Positions 1-9,013 of a stretch of 64,000 bases of DNA are shown here, in pieces. This DNA is from MWDV01 sp002070715. GTDB taxonomy: Bacteria; Verrucomicrobiota; Verrucomicrobiia; Limisphaerales; MWDV01. The DNA is taken from positions 60,006 to 124,005 of the forward strand of contig DAONTI010000009.1 in assembly GCA_035411585.1 (NCBI GenBank). Direction: 5' to 3'. Under the pieces are notes generated by a model. The model had not been told where the DNA came from and made no database searches. It saw only the letters and a list, made by a program, of their open reading frames with translations. Each line of letters starts with the position of its first letter. Within the stretch, counting starts at the first letter, position 1. Position numbers and translations under genes: made by a program.

Positions 1-1915
1 GCCCCTGCATTTCCCCACCCTGCCGGCCCTGCCGACCGAGGACGATTGGGAGGATGTATCGCTGGACGCGTTGCGGGCTTGGGATTGGGCCGCCGAAAAT
101 CCAGCGGTGCTGCGCCGGGAAGGCCGCGAAATCGCGCTGACGACGCATGGCTTGAGCGACAAAAAGAGTTTTCGGAAAAACCTTCGGCTCGCGCTGGACC
201 GTGGTTTGGACCCGATGGATGCCCTGGCGGCATTGACCACGGTACCGGCCAAATTATGCGGCGTGGACGAGCGCTTGGGCACGATTGCGCCGGGCAAAAT
301 CGCCAATCTCACCGTCGTGGACAGCCCGGGTTATTTTGCGCCGCAAGCCAAAGTCCGACAGGTATGGATTGACGGGCGCGTTTATCGCCTGCCCGCGGAT
401 ACGGCCAAATCGGTCCGTTCCCCGACGAAGGAAAAATCCGCCACGACCGCCGCCGGGGAACAAAAGGCTGACCCGGAAGCGCGCCCGGCGGAGTTGCGGG
501 CATTGCGGCAACAGCGGGTGGCGCGATCTCCGCTGGAAGGGCGCGGTCCCCTTCTGACACCGGCAGCCTTGCTGATTGAAAATGCGACGGTCTGGACCTG
601 CGGCGACCAAGGCGTGTTGACGAACGCGCGGGTTTGGGTCCAGGACGGCAAGGTGAAAGCCGTGGGCGATTTCACCCTGACGAGCGGCGCCGATCTCGTG
701 CGCATAGACGCGCGTGGCCGGCACGTCACACCCGGCTTGATTGACGCGCACAGTCACACCGCCATCCTGGGGAGCGTCAATGAATCCAGCATTCCCTCGT
801 CGGCCATGTGCCGCATTGGTGACGTGGTGAACTCGGAAACGCGGACGCTGGGGGAACAACTCGGCGGCGGGTTGACGATGTGCAATCTCTACCATGGCTC
901 GGCCAATCCCATCGGCGGACAGGATTGCATCATCAAATTACGCGACGGCGCCAGCCCGGAAGGATTAAAGTTCGACGCGGCCCCGCCCGGGCTCAAGATG
1001 GCCCTCGGTGAGAATGTCAAGCAATCGGGCTGGGGCGACCGCTACACCACGCGTTTTCCGCAATCGCGCATGGGCGTGCCGACCTTTATCGCGAATCGCT
1101 ACCGCGCGGCGCAGGAATATCTGCGGGCGGTGGAGCGCGCGGAGGCATCCGGCGAACCGCGGCCGCGCCGCGACCTGGAACTGGAGGCGCTGGCCGAGAT
1201 TCTGCAAGGCCGGCGCTGGATTCACTGTCACGCCTATCGGCAGGACGAAATGCTGGCGCTCCTTCGGGTGATGGAAAGCTTTGGCGTGCGGATCGCTTCG
1301 ATGGAGCATGTGTTGGAGGGATACAAAATCGCGGATGAAATCGTCGCGCACGGCCTTGGGCCATCATGTTTTGCCGATTGGTGGGCCTACAAGTTCGAGG
1401 TCTATGACGCGATTCCTTACAACGGCGCGCTGCTGCACGAACGCGGTGCGCTGGTGTCGTTCAACTCGGATTCCTCCGATCTCGCGCGCCGGCTGAACAC
1501 CGAGGCCGCCAAGGCGGTGAAGTTCGGCGGTACCCCGGAAATTGAGGCACTGAAATTCGTCACCATCAATCCGGCGAAACAGTTGAAGATTGACGCGCGC
1601 GTCGGCTCGCTGGAACCGGGCAAAGACGCGGACCTGGTGATTTGGTCCGGGCCGCCGTTGGATTCCCGCAGCGTGGCCTTACAGACGTGGATTGACGGGA
1701 AAAAATACTTCGACCGCGAGCAGGCTGCGGCGCGCGCCGCGGCGCGGCAGCAGGAGCGCGAAGCGTTGCTGGCCAAGGCGAAAAAAGTCAGGCGACTCGA
1801 AGCAGCCGGCGGAGGCGGCGAACGCAGCGCGAAAGACGGCGACACATTCTTTCGGGTGGCATGGGAACAACTTTACGAAGGTGTAGATCGGGAAGCGGAG
1901 GCGGAGGGCTTGTGA
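1..1915 (+). CDS. Two-domain amidohydrolase, 5' end outside window
   Basis: This is a partial gene, open from the first bases of the window. The first ~120 visible residues are the C-terminal end of one amidohydrolase domain, ending in the usual 'GTIAPGKIANLTVVD' region. A charged linker follows. A second, complete domain begins near visible residue 188 (ALLIENATVW). It carries the metal-binding motif PGLIDAHSH (about residue 245), HCHAYRQDE (about 409), SMEHV (about 432) and SFNSDSSD with the presumed catalytic Asp (about 486). Family knowledge says such enzymes hydrolyse C-N bonds of cyclic or amide substrates. The substrate cannot be told, and the true start and any signal peptide are not visible. 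The next gene overlaps its stop codon, which suggests co-translation. Confidence 0.9.
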   Translation, partial: PLHFPTLPALPTEDDWEDVSLDALRAWDWAAENPAVLRREGREIALTTHGLSDKKSFRKNLRLALDRGLDPMDALAALTTVPAKLCGVDERLGTIAPGKIANLTVVDSPGYFAPQAKVRQVWIDGRVYRLPADTAKSVRSPTKEKSATTAAGEQKADPEARPAELRALRQQRVARSPLEGRGPLLTPAALLIENATVWTCGDQGVLTNARVWVQDGKVKAVGDFTLTSGADLVRIDARGRHVTPGLIDAHSHTAILGSVNESSIPSSAMCRIGDVVNSETRTLGEQLGGGLTMCNLYHGSANPIGGQDCIIKLRDGASPEGLKFDAAPPGLKMALGENVKQSGWGDRYTTRFPQSRMGVPTFIANRYRAAQEYLRAVERAEASGEPRPRRDLELEALAEILQGRRWIHCHAYRQDEMLALLRVMESFGVRIASMEHVLEGYKIADEIVAHGLGPSCFADWWAYKFEVYDAIPYNGALLHERGALVSFNSDSSDLARRLNTEAAKAVKFGGTPEIEALKFVTINPAKQLKIDARVGSLEPGKDADLVIWSGPPLDSRSVALQTWIDGKKYFDREQAAARAAARQQEREALLAKAKKVRRLEAAGGGGERSAKDGDTFFRVAWEQLYEGVDREAEAEGL

Positions 1916-3297
1916 AAAATCCATCAATGACTCGAAACGGAAAAACCCCCGGTTGCGGCCGAAGGCTCCGGACATGGAACGCAGGGGCGCGGATTGGTGT
2001 GCTGTTGCTGACGGGGATTGGTGCCGGAGGCATATTGGTGCCGTCGCTGGCCGCTGAAACCTGGTTATTGAAAGGCGCCACCGTGCATACCGTTGCCGGC
2101 GACGCGATTCCGGGAGGCGAAGTATTGGTCCGCGACGGCAAGATCGCGGCGGTGGGCCCGTCCGTGAACACGACGGATGTTCCGATCGTTGACCTGACCG
2201 GATTGCAATTGTATCCGGGCTTGATCGCACTCGACACGGCATTGGGCTTGAAAGAAATCGGCGCGGTGCGCGCGACGGTGGACGTGCGTGAAGTGGGGGA
2301 CTTCACCCCGGACGTACTCTCGTGGTGGGCGGTCAATCCGGATTCCCAACTGCTGCCGGTGGCGCGCGCCAACGGCGTGGCCTATTTCGAGCCGGCCCCC
2401 CAAGGCGGCGTGGTGGCCGGGCAATCGGCGCTGGTTGCCTTGGATGGATGGACCATCGAGGACATGGCAGTGAGGAAGTCGCTCGCACTGCACGTGTATT
2501 GGCCGGCGATGACCTTGAACCCCACGCCCCGGGAGCAGGTCCGGGACAAGGCGGGCTGGCAATCGCTGGAGGATCAAGCAAAGCAGCGCGCCGCCCGGCT
2601 TCGCGCCCTTGATGATTTCTTCCAGGACGCGCGGGCCTACGCCCAAGCGAAAGCCGCCGCGGCATCGAACCAAGCCCAGGCGCCCACTCCTGATCCGACG
2701 TGGGAAGCGTTGTTGCCGTTTGTGCGGGGCGAACGTCCGCTGGTGGTGCATGCGGATGAGGGGCGCCAGATTCAGGCGGCGGTGACGTGGGCGGCAACTA
2801 ATCGCTGGCCAATCATTCTCGCCGGTGGCCGCGACGCTTGGCGGGTGGCGGCGTTGCTGGCCAAGCACCAAGTGCCCGTGATCTATGAGCACATTTTCAC
2901 TTTGCCGGCCCGCGACACGGATGCGTACGACGTGCATTTCCGCGCGCCCGAAGTGTTGCGCCAGGCCGGGGTGACTGTGATTTTTAGCACCGGCGTGAAC
3001 AGTGCGTCGTTGGTCAAAAATCTGCCGTATGAAGCCGCGCAAGCGGTGGCGTTTGGTTATCCCGCCGACGAAGCGGTGAAGGGACTCACGCTTTATCCGG
3101 CGCGGGTGGCGGGGATGGCGGACCGGCTTGGCTCGATTGAGGCCGGCAAAGACGCCACCTTCTTTGCGATGGATGGCGATGTGCTCGACATTCGCGCGAA
3201 CGTGAAACGGATGTGGATTGCCGGCCGGGAAGTCAGCCTCGAAAGCCGGCATACGCGGCTCTACGAAAAATACCGGCACCGGCCAAAAGCCCGGTGA
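1912..3297 (+). CDS. Exported amidohydrolase-like protein lacking the HxH motif
   Basis: This is an amidohydrolase-superfamily protein with an N-terminal signal peptide: a basic stretch, then GVLLLTGIGAGG, with likely cleavage near SLAAE. The chosen start is GTG 1912, whose last bases form the TGA of the upstream gene and which has a GGAGG-like ribosome site at about 1903-1907. ATG 1927 is an alternative. The C-terminal half has the typical ADRLGSIEAGKDATFFAMDGD segment. At the place where active enzymes have PGxxDxHxH this protein reads PGLIALDTALGL, so both metal-binding histidines of the first strand are missing. Later histidines (VVHADEG, YEHIF) remain. It may be a non-catalytic partner of the preceding two-domain enzyme or use another metal arrangement. 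Confidence 0.85.
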   Translation: MKNPSMTRNGKTPGCGRRLRTWNAGARIGVLLLTGIGAGGILVPSLAAETWLLKGATVHTVAGDAIPGGEVLVRDGKIAAVGPSVNTTDVPIVDLTGLQLYPGLIALDTALGLKEIGAVRATVDVREVGDFTPDVLSWWAVNPDSQLLPVARANGVAYFEPAPQGGVVAGQSALVALDGWTIEDMAVRKSLALHVYWPAMTLNPTPREQVRDKAGWQSLEDQAKQRAARLRALDDFFQDARAYAQAKAAAASNQAQAPTPDPTWEALLPFVRGERPLVVHADEGRQIQAAVTWAATNRWPIILAGGRDAWRVAALLAKHQVPVIYEHIFTLPARDTDAYDVHFRAPEVLRQAGVTVIFSTGVNSASLVKNLPYEAAQAVAFGYPADEAVKGLTLYPARVAGMADRLGSIEAGKDATFFAMDGDVLDIRANVKRMWIAGREVSLESRHTRLYEKYRHRPKAR

Positions 3298-3323
3298 AGC
3301 ACCGTGACCGTGCCGTGGCGGCC

Positions 3324-3914
3324 ATGTCGCGCAAACTACATATCGCCCGGGACGGCGTTGAACTCGGCGTGTGGACGAACGCCGAGACGCGGGAGTTGTT
3401 GCGCACGGGATTTTTGTTGCCCACGGATTTCTTTTGGGTCGCGGGACAGGCGGATTGGCAGCCGCTTGCGGACTGGGACGACCCTGCGCCCGAATCCGTC
3501 GAGCCAGCGGATCACTTGGCGCGCGCCCGGCGGCACGTTGTCGCGGCGAGCGGGCGGCTCGCCAAGCAAGCGGTCCGTTTGCGCCACCGCTTCCAATCCA
3601 CCTCCGGCGACGACTCCACCCGTCTGACCGAAACGGCGAACCGTCTGTTGCGCGCGTTTCTGCCGCGGCTTCGGCAACTCGCCTCGCATCAGATGATCGC
3701 GCAATCCGCAACGCGATTGCCCGCCTTGCTGCAAAACGAAGTCCTGATGCGCAAACTGTTCAACGCCCTCTATACGGGACTGCCTTCGCCCGTGCATCGT
3801 TTCGTGTCCCGGCCGATGTTTGTCGCCTTTTGTCTGGAACGCCGCCGGGAGCTTTTGGCGCCGCCGCCGGCATCCGATGAAGAGGCCGCGTCCGCCGATC
3901 CTCCGCCGGCTTGA
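3324..3914 (+). CDS. GYF_2-domain protein
   Basis: A protein of 196 residues from ATG 3324. The first ~50 residues form a GYF_2 (DUF4339) domain, recognisable by the spacing of GVELGVWTNAETRELL and the closing ADWQPLADW. The rest is basic and helical, ending in an acidic, Ala/Pro-rich tail, with no clear membrane segment. GYF_2 domains are presumed protein-binding modules and are common in Verrucomicrobiota and Planctomycetota, but no exact function is known. The gene follows the amidohydrolases by 26 bp and may belong to their transcript. An in-frame upstream extension to 3213 would overlap the previous gene and lacks domain character, so I rejected it. Confidence 0.75.
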   Translation: MSRKLHIARDGVELGVWTNAETRELLRTGFLLPTDFFWVAGQADWQPLADWDDPAPESVEPADHLARARRHVVAASGRLAKQAVRLRHRFQSTSGDDSTRLTETANRLLRAFLPRLRQLASHQMIAQSATRLPALLQNEVLMRKLFNALYTGLPSPVHRFVSRPMFVAFCLERRRELLAPPPASDEEAASADPPPA

Positions 3915-3947
3915 GCCGCCGCCCGCTTTCAAGTAAGCTGTTCCGCG

Positions 3948-5309
3948 ATGAAGGCATCCACACAGGCAGCGGCCTGGCGCCCGGACTCCTGGCAGCAGAA
4001 GCCGGCCGCCCAGCAACCGGTGTATCCCGACCCGGACGCCCTGGCCTCGGTCTTGCGCCAGCTCGGCGAACTCCCCCCGTTGGTCAGTAGTTGGGAGGTT
4101 GAATCTTTGAAACAACAGCTTGCCGAAGCCGGCCGCGGCGAGCGCTTTCTGTTGCAAGGCGGGGATTGCTCGGAAAACTTTGAGGACTGCCAGTCCGGTA
4201 CTATCGCGGCCAAGCTGAAAATCCTCCTGCAAATGAGTCTCGTGCTGGTGCAAGGGGCGCGCAAACGGGTGGTCCGCGTCGGACGATTCGCCGGCCAGTA
4301 TGCCAAACCGCGTTCCGCCGACGTGGAAACGCGCGGCGATGTCACCCTGCCCGTCTATCGCGGGGACATTGTCAATCGAACCGGCTTTGATCCGCACGCC
4401 CGCACGCCCGACCCGACGCGGTTGTTGCGGGGATATGAGCGGGCGGGATTGACGGTGAATTTCATTCGCGCGTTGATTGACGGCGGATTTGCCGATCTAC
4501 ATCACCCGGAATACTGGGAGATGCATTTTGCCCGTCCGTCCCCCCTGGCGGCGGAATACCAGCGCATGGTGCGTTCGATCACCGAGTCGTTGCAATTCAT
4601 TGAGGCGCTCACCGGCGGCCCGATTCCGGGGATGAACCGGGTGGATTTTTTCACCAGCCATGAAGGCCTGCACCTGCATTATGAACAGGCGGTCACCCGG
4701 CAGGTGCCGCGGCGCGAGGGTTGGTATAACCTCGGCACCCATTTCCCGTGGATTGGGAATCGCACCCGGGCGCTGGACGGCGCGCACATCGAATACTTCC
4801 GCGGCATCCGCAATCCCATCGCGGTCAAAATCGGTCCGCCGATTCAGCCGGAGGAGGTCCTGGCTTTGTGCGACGCGTTGAATCCGGCGAATGAACCGGG
4901 CCGGCTGACGTTGATCACCCGGTTTGGGCTGGCGTGCGTAGCGCGGGAACTGCCGCCCTTGGTGCAGGCGGTGCAATCCCGCGAGCGGCGGGTCCTGTGG
5001 GTTTGCGATCCCATGCATGGCAACACGGAAACCACCCGCACCGGAATCAAGACCCGGCGGTTTGAGCGTATTCTGGAGGAACTGGAAACGACGTTCCAAA
5101 TCCTGGCCGACGCGGGGGCGCATCCCGGCGGCGTGCATTTCGAGTTGACCGGCGATAACGTCACCGAGTGCCTGGGCGGCGACTGTGGATTGACCGAGGC
5201 GGATTTAACCCGCGACTACCGCAGCCGCGTGGACCCGCGTCTGAATTACGAGCAATCGCTGGAAATGGCGTTGCGGCTGGCCCGCTTGTTGGACCAGCCC
5301 GCCGGTTGA
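3948..5309 (+). CDS. 3-deoxy-7-phosphoheptulonate synthase, class II
   Basis: This enzyme condenses phosphoenolpyruvate and erythrose 4-phosphate, the first step of the shikimate pathway, in the cytoplasm. The 453-residue length and motifs fit the plant-like class II family: LLQGGDCSENFEDC (about 69-82), RVGRFAGQYAKPRS, SHEGLHLHYE, HFPWIGNRTR, GIRNPIAVKIGPP, LITRFG, CDPMHGNTE and VHFELTGDNVTEC. The metal- and substrate-binding Cys, His, Glu and Asp residues of these motifs are all present. Start ATG 3948 lies 33 bp after the GYF_2 gene. It converges with mpl. The window also holds aroQ (29037), another shikimate step, but the two are not linked. Confidence 0.95.
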   Translation: MKASTQAAAWRPDSWQQKPAAQQPVYPDPDALASVLRQLGELPPLVSSWEVESLKQQLAEAGRGERFLLQGGDCSENFEDCQSGTIAAKLKILLQMSLVLVQGARKRVVRVGRFAGQYAKPRSADVETRGDVTLPVYRGDIVNRTGFDPHARTPDPTRLLRGYERAGLTVNFIRALIDGGFADLHHPEYWEMHFARPSPLAAEYQRMVRSITESLQFIEALTGGPIPGMNRVDFFTSHEGLHLHYEQAVTRQVPRREGWYNLGTHFPWIGNRTRALDGAHIEYFRGIRNPIAVKIGPPIQPEEVLALCDALNPANEPGRLTLITRFGLACVARELPPLVQAVQSRERRVLWVCDPMHGNTETTRTGIKTRRFERILEELETTFQILADAGAHPGGVHFELTGDNVTECLGGDCGLTEADLTRDYRSRVDPRLNYEQSLEMALRLARLLDQPAG

Positions 5310-5325
5310 GGCGCGCGGGCCCGCG

Positions 5326-6720
5326 TCAGCGCGACCCAAGTTGGCGGAGAAGCTTCAGGTGAATCCCGCCGAAGTCGCCGTTGCTGAACACCACCACGAT
5401 GTCGCCCCCCTGCGCTTTACCGGCGAGATGCGCCACGATGGCATCCGCATCCGGCAGGTAGGCGGCGTCCTTGCCAGCGGCCTGAAGGTCGGTCATCAGT
5501 TGTTGCGGATCCAGCCGTTCCTCCGGTTGCAGTAATTCCAACCGCGCGACTTGCGCCACAATGACGGCGTCGGCCAACGCAAAGGAGGCGGCGAGTTCGC
5601 GCTGAAAGACGTTGCGCCGGGTGGTGTTGCTGCGCGGTTCAAACACCGCCCAGATTTTTTCCCGCGCATACTTCAACCGCAACACCCGCAGGGTTTCGCG
5701 AATCGCCGTCGGATGATGCGCGAAATCGTCAATCACCGTCACGCCCCCGGCGATTCCGCGCACTTCCAACCGCCGTTTGATGCCTTTGAAGGTGTCGAAG
5801 GCCGACTGGATTTGTTTGTTCGACAACCCGCAATGTTTGGCGGCGGCCACGACGGCCAGGGCGTTGCGCACGTTGAACTCGCCGATCAGGTTCAGGTGAA
5901 AACGGGCGCTGGGGATCTCGAACTCGCTGGCCGTGGGGCCGAGCCGGACATTGGTGGCGCGCACGGCATTGTGCTCGCCCAACCCGAACCGTTTGACGGG
6001 ACAGAAATTGACATCCAACAGCGGCGCGAGGTTGGGATCGTCGCCGTTGCCGAGCAGCAGGCCGTTGCGCGGGACCAGGCGGATGAAATGGCGGAAGGTT
6101 GTCTGGATCGCGGCGAGGTTGGGGAAAATATCCGCGTGATCGAATTCCACGTTGTTGATGATGGCGACTTCGGGCAGGTAATGGATGAACTTGCTGCGTT
6201 TGTCGAAGAAGGCGGTGTCGTATTCATCGCCCTCGATGATGACCCACTCACCCGAAGTAAAACGCGCGCCTTGCCCCAGATTGTGCGGCAGGCCGCCGAT
6301 GAGATAGCTCGGGTTCAGGCCGTTGTGCTCGAAGACCCAAGTCAGCAATGCGGTCGTGGTGGTCTTGCCGTGGGTGCCGGCCACCACCACACAGCGTCGG
6401 CCGCGGAGAAAGTATTCGCGGAGCAGGTCCGGCAACGACCAGAACGAAAGCTTGTGGTCCAGGGCGAATTCCGCCTCGGGATTGCCGCGCGAAATGGCGT
6501 TGCCGATGATGACCAGATCGGGTTTGTGCGCGAGGTTTCGTTCCGCGTAACCGTTCATGACTTCGATCCCGCGCTCCGCCAGGAAGGTGGACATGGGCGG
6601 ATAGACGTTCTGGTCCGAGCCGGTGATGGTGAGACCTTTCTCCTTCAAGGCGGCGGCGGTGGAAGCCATCGCGGTGCCGCAGATGCCGACGAAATGAATG
6701 GACCGGATTGCCGAAATCAT
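5326..6720 (-). CDS. mpl: UDP-MurNAc:L-Ala-gamma-D-Glu-meso-DAP ligase
   Basis: This Mur-ligase family enzyme reattaches the recycled murein tripeptide to UDP-N-acetylmuramic acid using ATP, in cytoplasmic peptidoglycan recycling. The 464 residues start with the Rossmann-type segment IHFVGICGTAMA, which is characteristic of Mpl as distinct from MurC. The ATP P-loop GTHGKTTTT is at about 115-123, followed by IIEGDEYDTAFFDKRSKF, NNVEFDHADIF and the C-terminal DDFAHHPTAI. It implies a meso-diaminopimelate cell wall. It is convergent with the DAHP synthase gene, with 16 bp between stops. MurC is the main alternative, but the DEYD and FFDKRSKF signatures favour Mpl. Confidence 0.93.
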   Translation of the reverse strand: MISAIRSIHFVGICGTAMASTAAALKEKGLTITGSDQNVYPPMSTFLAERGIEVMNGYAERNLAHKPDLVIIGNAISRGNPEAEFALDHKLSFWSLPDLLREYFLRGRRCVVVAGTHGKTTTTALLTWVFEHNGLNPSYLIGGLPHNLGQGARFTSGEWVIIEGDEYDTAFFDKRSKFIHYLPEVAIINNVEFDHADIFPNLAAIQTTFRHFIRLVPRNGLLLGNGDDPNLAPLLDVNFCPVKRFGLGEHNAVRATNVRLGPTASEFEIPSARFHLNLIGEFNVRNALAVVAAAKHCGLSNKQIQSAFDTFKGIKRRLEVRGIAGGVTVIDDFAHHPTAIRETLRVLRLKYAREKIWAVFEPRSNTTRRNVFQRELAASFALADAVIVAQVARLELLQPEERLDPQQLMTDLQAAGKDAAYLPDADAIVAHLAGKAQGGDIVVVFSNGDFGGIHLKLLRQLGSR

Positions 6721-6826
6721 AGCGCCCTGACCATAGGAAAAAATGCGGGTCGGGAAAGCGGAATCTGCGCGCTGACCCGCAGCGGACCAGTCGGCCCCGC
6801 AGTCCGCCGCCGTTAAGGGAGGCAGC

Positions 6827-7594
6827 TCACTGCGCGCACCAGCCGCCGTCCATCAGAATATCCGTGCCGGTGATGAAGCCGGCGTGCTCGGAGCAAAGAT
6901 ACACCACGAGCTGCCCGACATCCTCCGGTTGACCCCAGCGCCCCAAGGGAATGCTTCCCAGAAACCGCGCGTTCAACTCGGCATTCTGCATCAAGGGCTG
7001 GTTCATCTCGGTGGCAAACGGTCCGGGACTGATGCCGTTCACCGTGATTCCTTCCGGCGCCAGCTCCAGCGCCAAGGCCCGGGTGAAACCCAACAACCCC
7101 GCTTTGCTGGCGGAATAAGCCGTGCGGCCCGGCAACGAGACATGGCTCATGGTCGAAGTCAGATTGAGGATGCGTCCGTAGCCGCGCCCTTTCAGGTGGG
7201 GCACGAAAGCGCGGCACATCAGGAATGGCCCGGTGAGATTCGTATCCATCACTTGGCGCCATTCCGCCAGGGTGAATTCCGTAACCGGCTGGCGCCGGTT
7301 GATGCCGGCGTTGTTGACCAGAATATGGACTGCTGCAAACCGCGCCATAACCTGCTCCGCGATCTGGGTCACTTGGGCTTCGTCGCTGACATCGCCCGGA
7401 AAGATGGCGGCCTCCGCCCCGTCCGCGCGAACGGCTGCGGCGACAGTTTCCAAGGTGGCCGGGTCACGCGCGATCAAGGCGAGCTGCGCGCCGGCGCGTC
7501 CCAAAGCCTGGGCGATGGCTTTGCCCAATCCTTTGCTGGCACCGGTGATGACGGCGACTTTACCGGTGAGAGAGGGAGTGCGGGTCTCGGTCAT
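6827..7594 (-). CDS. SDR family oxidoreductase
   Basis: A classical short-chain dehydrogenase/reductase of 255 residues. From ATG 7594 it shows the cofactor motif TGASKGLG (17-24), NNAG (94-97), a catalytic Ser near 147, and Tyr160/Lys164 in YSASK. The end resembles beta-ketoacyl-ACP reductase or glucose/gluconate dehydrogenase types (DGGWCAQ). An upstream ATG at 7627 would add 11 residues with no domain value. The substrate cannot be assigned: FabG-like and sugar-dehydrogenase roles are both possible. It has the same orientation as mpl but is separated from it by about 106 bp. Confidence 0.9.
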   Translation of the reverse strand: MTETRTPSLTGKVAVITGASKGLGKAIAQALGRAGAQLALIARDPATLETVAAAVRADGAEAAIFPGDVSDEAQVTQIAEQVMARFAAVHILVNNAGINRRQPVTEFTLAEWRQVMDTNLTGPFLMCRAFVPHLKGRGYGRILNLTSTMSHVSLPGRTAYSASKAGLLGFTRALALELAPEGITVNGISPGPFATEMNQPLMQNAELNARFLGSIPLGRWGQPEDVGQLVVYLCSEHAGFITGTDILMDGGWCAQ

Positions 7595-7887
7595 ATCGGG
7601 CTTGGGACCTATCAGCGCAGACGCCATCCGTCAACCGGCGTTTGTCTCTTGGCTGTAAAAGACGGGGGTAATTGCGCCGCTGGAGAAGAAAAACAAGGGT
7701 ATGAACACTCGCCGGGCCTGCCTTGGGATGTGAGCACCGTTACCTCTCGCTCAACGCCGCCACTTTTACTGGCCCCACCCCGCCTCCGGAGTCACGATGT
7801 CCCCCAATTTCCCTTTTTTGCCTTTGCGTAGTCCCCTGCATTTTCTCCCCCGGGAACGTCCGCGCCAAGCCGGGTCTGCGGCGGGCT

Positions 7888-8742
7888 TTATTTGCGGCTG
7901 GTCGAGCGTTCCTGTAACCACGCCACGTCCGGGTTGTTGGGCGACGCCACGTTCAACGGGATGAGGCTGTTGCGTTTCAAGGGCGGCGTCGTGCGCGGAT
8001 CCATCCAGCGTTTGATTTCCGCGTGGCCGTCCGCAAACAAGATGCCGGCGGCGTTCCCGTGGTAACCCGCCGGATAATCCACGATGCGCGCGCTGCCGCC
8101 CCGATTGGCCACGTCCACCTGGAACAGGCCGTCGTTGATGCTGTCCTCACGCTCGTCAATCAATACCCACGCCATCGCGGGGGTGGGGCGGACGATATCG
8201 GAGTATTTGCGAAAGATGATGTATTGATTCTGCCCGATGTCCACGTCGAAGAGGTAGTTCATCCAGCAGTTCATCGAGACGCTGCGCACCCGCGGCAACC
8301 GTTCCGGGCCGAAGGGCGCTGTGCTTTGATCGGCCGGGCACCGGTAAACGCCCGGCGAACGGACGTAAGGCCCAATCTGCGAGAAGCGCACGTCGGTGAG
8401 GTAAAGGAGATTGGTGTTGTGGGAATTGTTATTGCTGAAATCGAGCCAGCCGGACACCCAGGTATCCCCGCTGACGTAACTCCCCCCGCTGACCCCCGGC
8501 AGACGGTCGTTGTTGTCCTGCACGTACATGAACCAGGCCACCTGAAGCTGCCGCAGATTGTTCATGCACGAAACGCCGTGGGCTTTGAGTTTCGCGCGGT
8601 TCAGGGCCGGCAACAACATCGCCGCCAGAATGGCAATGATGGCAATGACCACCAGCAACTCGATCAGGGTAAAAGCGGGAGACGCGGGGCGGTTTCCCCG
8701 TTGCGCCCGGCAGAACGACTTGGGGTGTTGCCTACGGTCCAT
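7888..8742 (-). CDS. Prepilin-type N-terminal cleavage/methylation protein
   Basis: A 284-residue protein with a basic leader followed by FTLIELLVVIAIIAILAA (about 24-41), the class III signal cut by prepilin peptidase and then methylated on Phe. The mature part has the SCMNNLRQLQ segment typical of the pseudopilin-like (DUF1559/type II secretion G) families that are greatly expanded in Verrucomicrobiota and Planctomycetota. Near the C-terminus, GILFADGHAEIKRWMD is the usual H-x9-DG motif. The protein is probably held in the inner membrane or assembled in a pilus-like structure. No pilus machinery genes are adjacent. The role is unknown. Confidence 0.9.
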   Translation of the reverse strand: MDRRQHPKSFCRAQRGNRPASPAFTLIELLVVIAIIAILAAMLLPALNRAKLKAHGVSCMNNLRQLQVAWFMYVQDNNDRLPGVSGGSYVSGDTWVSGWLDFSNNNSHNTNLLYLTDVRFSQIGPYVRSPGVYRCPADQSTAPFGPERLPRVRSVSMNCWMNYLFDVDIGQNQYIIFRKYSDIVRPTPAMAWVLIDEREDSINDGLFQVDVANRGGSARIVDYPAGYHGNAAGILFADGHAEIKRWMDPRTTPPLKRNSLIPLNVASPNNPDVAWLQERSTSRK

Positions 8743-8885
8743 GGCAGCAATCTGGAATCAAAGGCGCGTTTCGTCAAGCCGTTTGCCCGGACGCCCGGCG
8801 GGGGGAGCGTGCGGCATGGCTCCGGGCACATTCGGAGTCATCGCATCAATGAGGGGCGCCGTCCAAAGCCTGAAAAACGAATCTA

Positions 8886-8948
8886 CCGATGCCGCTGATT
8901 TCCCAGATTTTTTTCGAGATCCCAGCGGCGTGAATCGGCGCCAGCTGC
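8886..8948. repeat. Inverted repeat in intergenic region
   Basis: CCGATGCCGCTG (8886-8897) pairs with CAGCGGC (8933-8939) plus ATCGG (8944-8948). This gives two nested perfect arms of 7 and 5 bp around a ~35-nt loop that contains a run of seven T. It lies between the prepilin-like gene start and the cysteine synthase stop. It could act as a distal terminator for the minus-strand cysteine synthase gene or be a dispersed palindromic element. The large loop makes a simple terminator less likely. Confidence 0.35.
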
Positions 8949-9013
8949 GGACAAAAGGATTGATTCGATCGTTCTCAGCCCGGTTCGTTTTGCGGCGAGG
9001 CGTCCGAAGCGGT

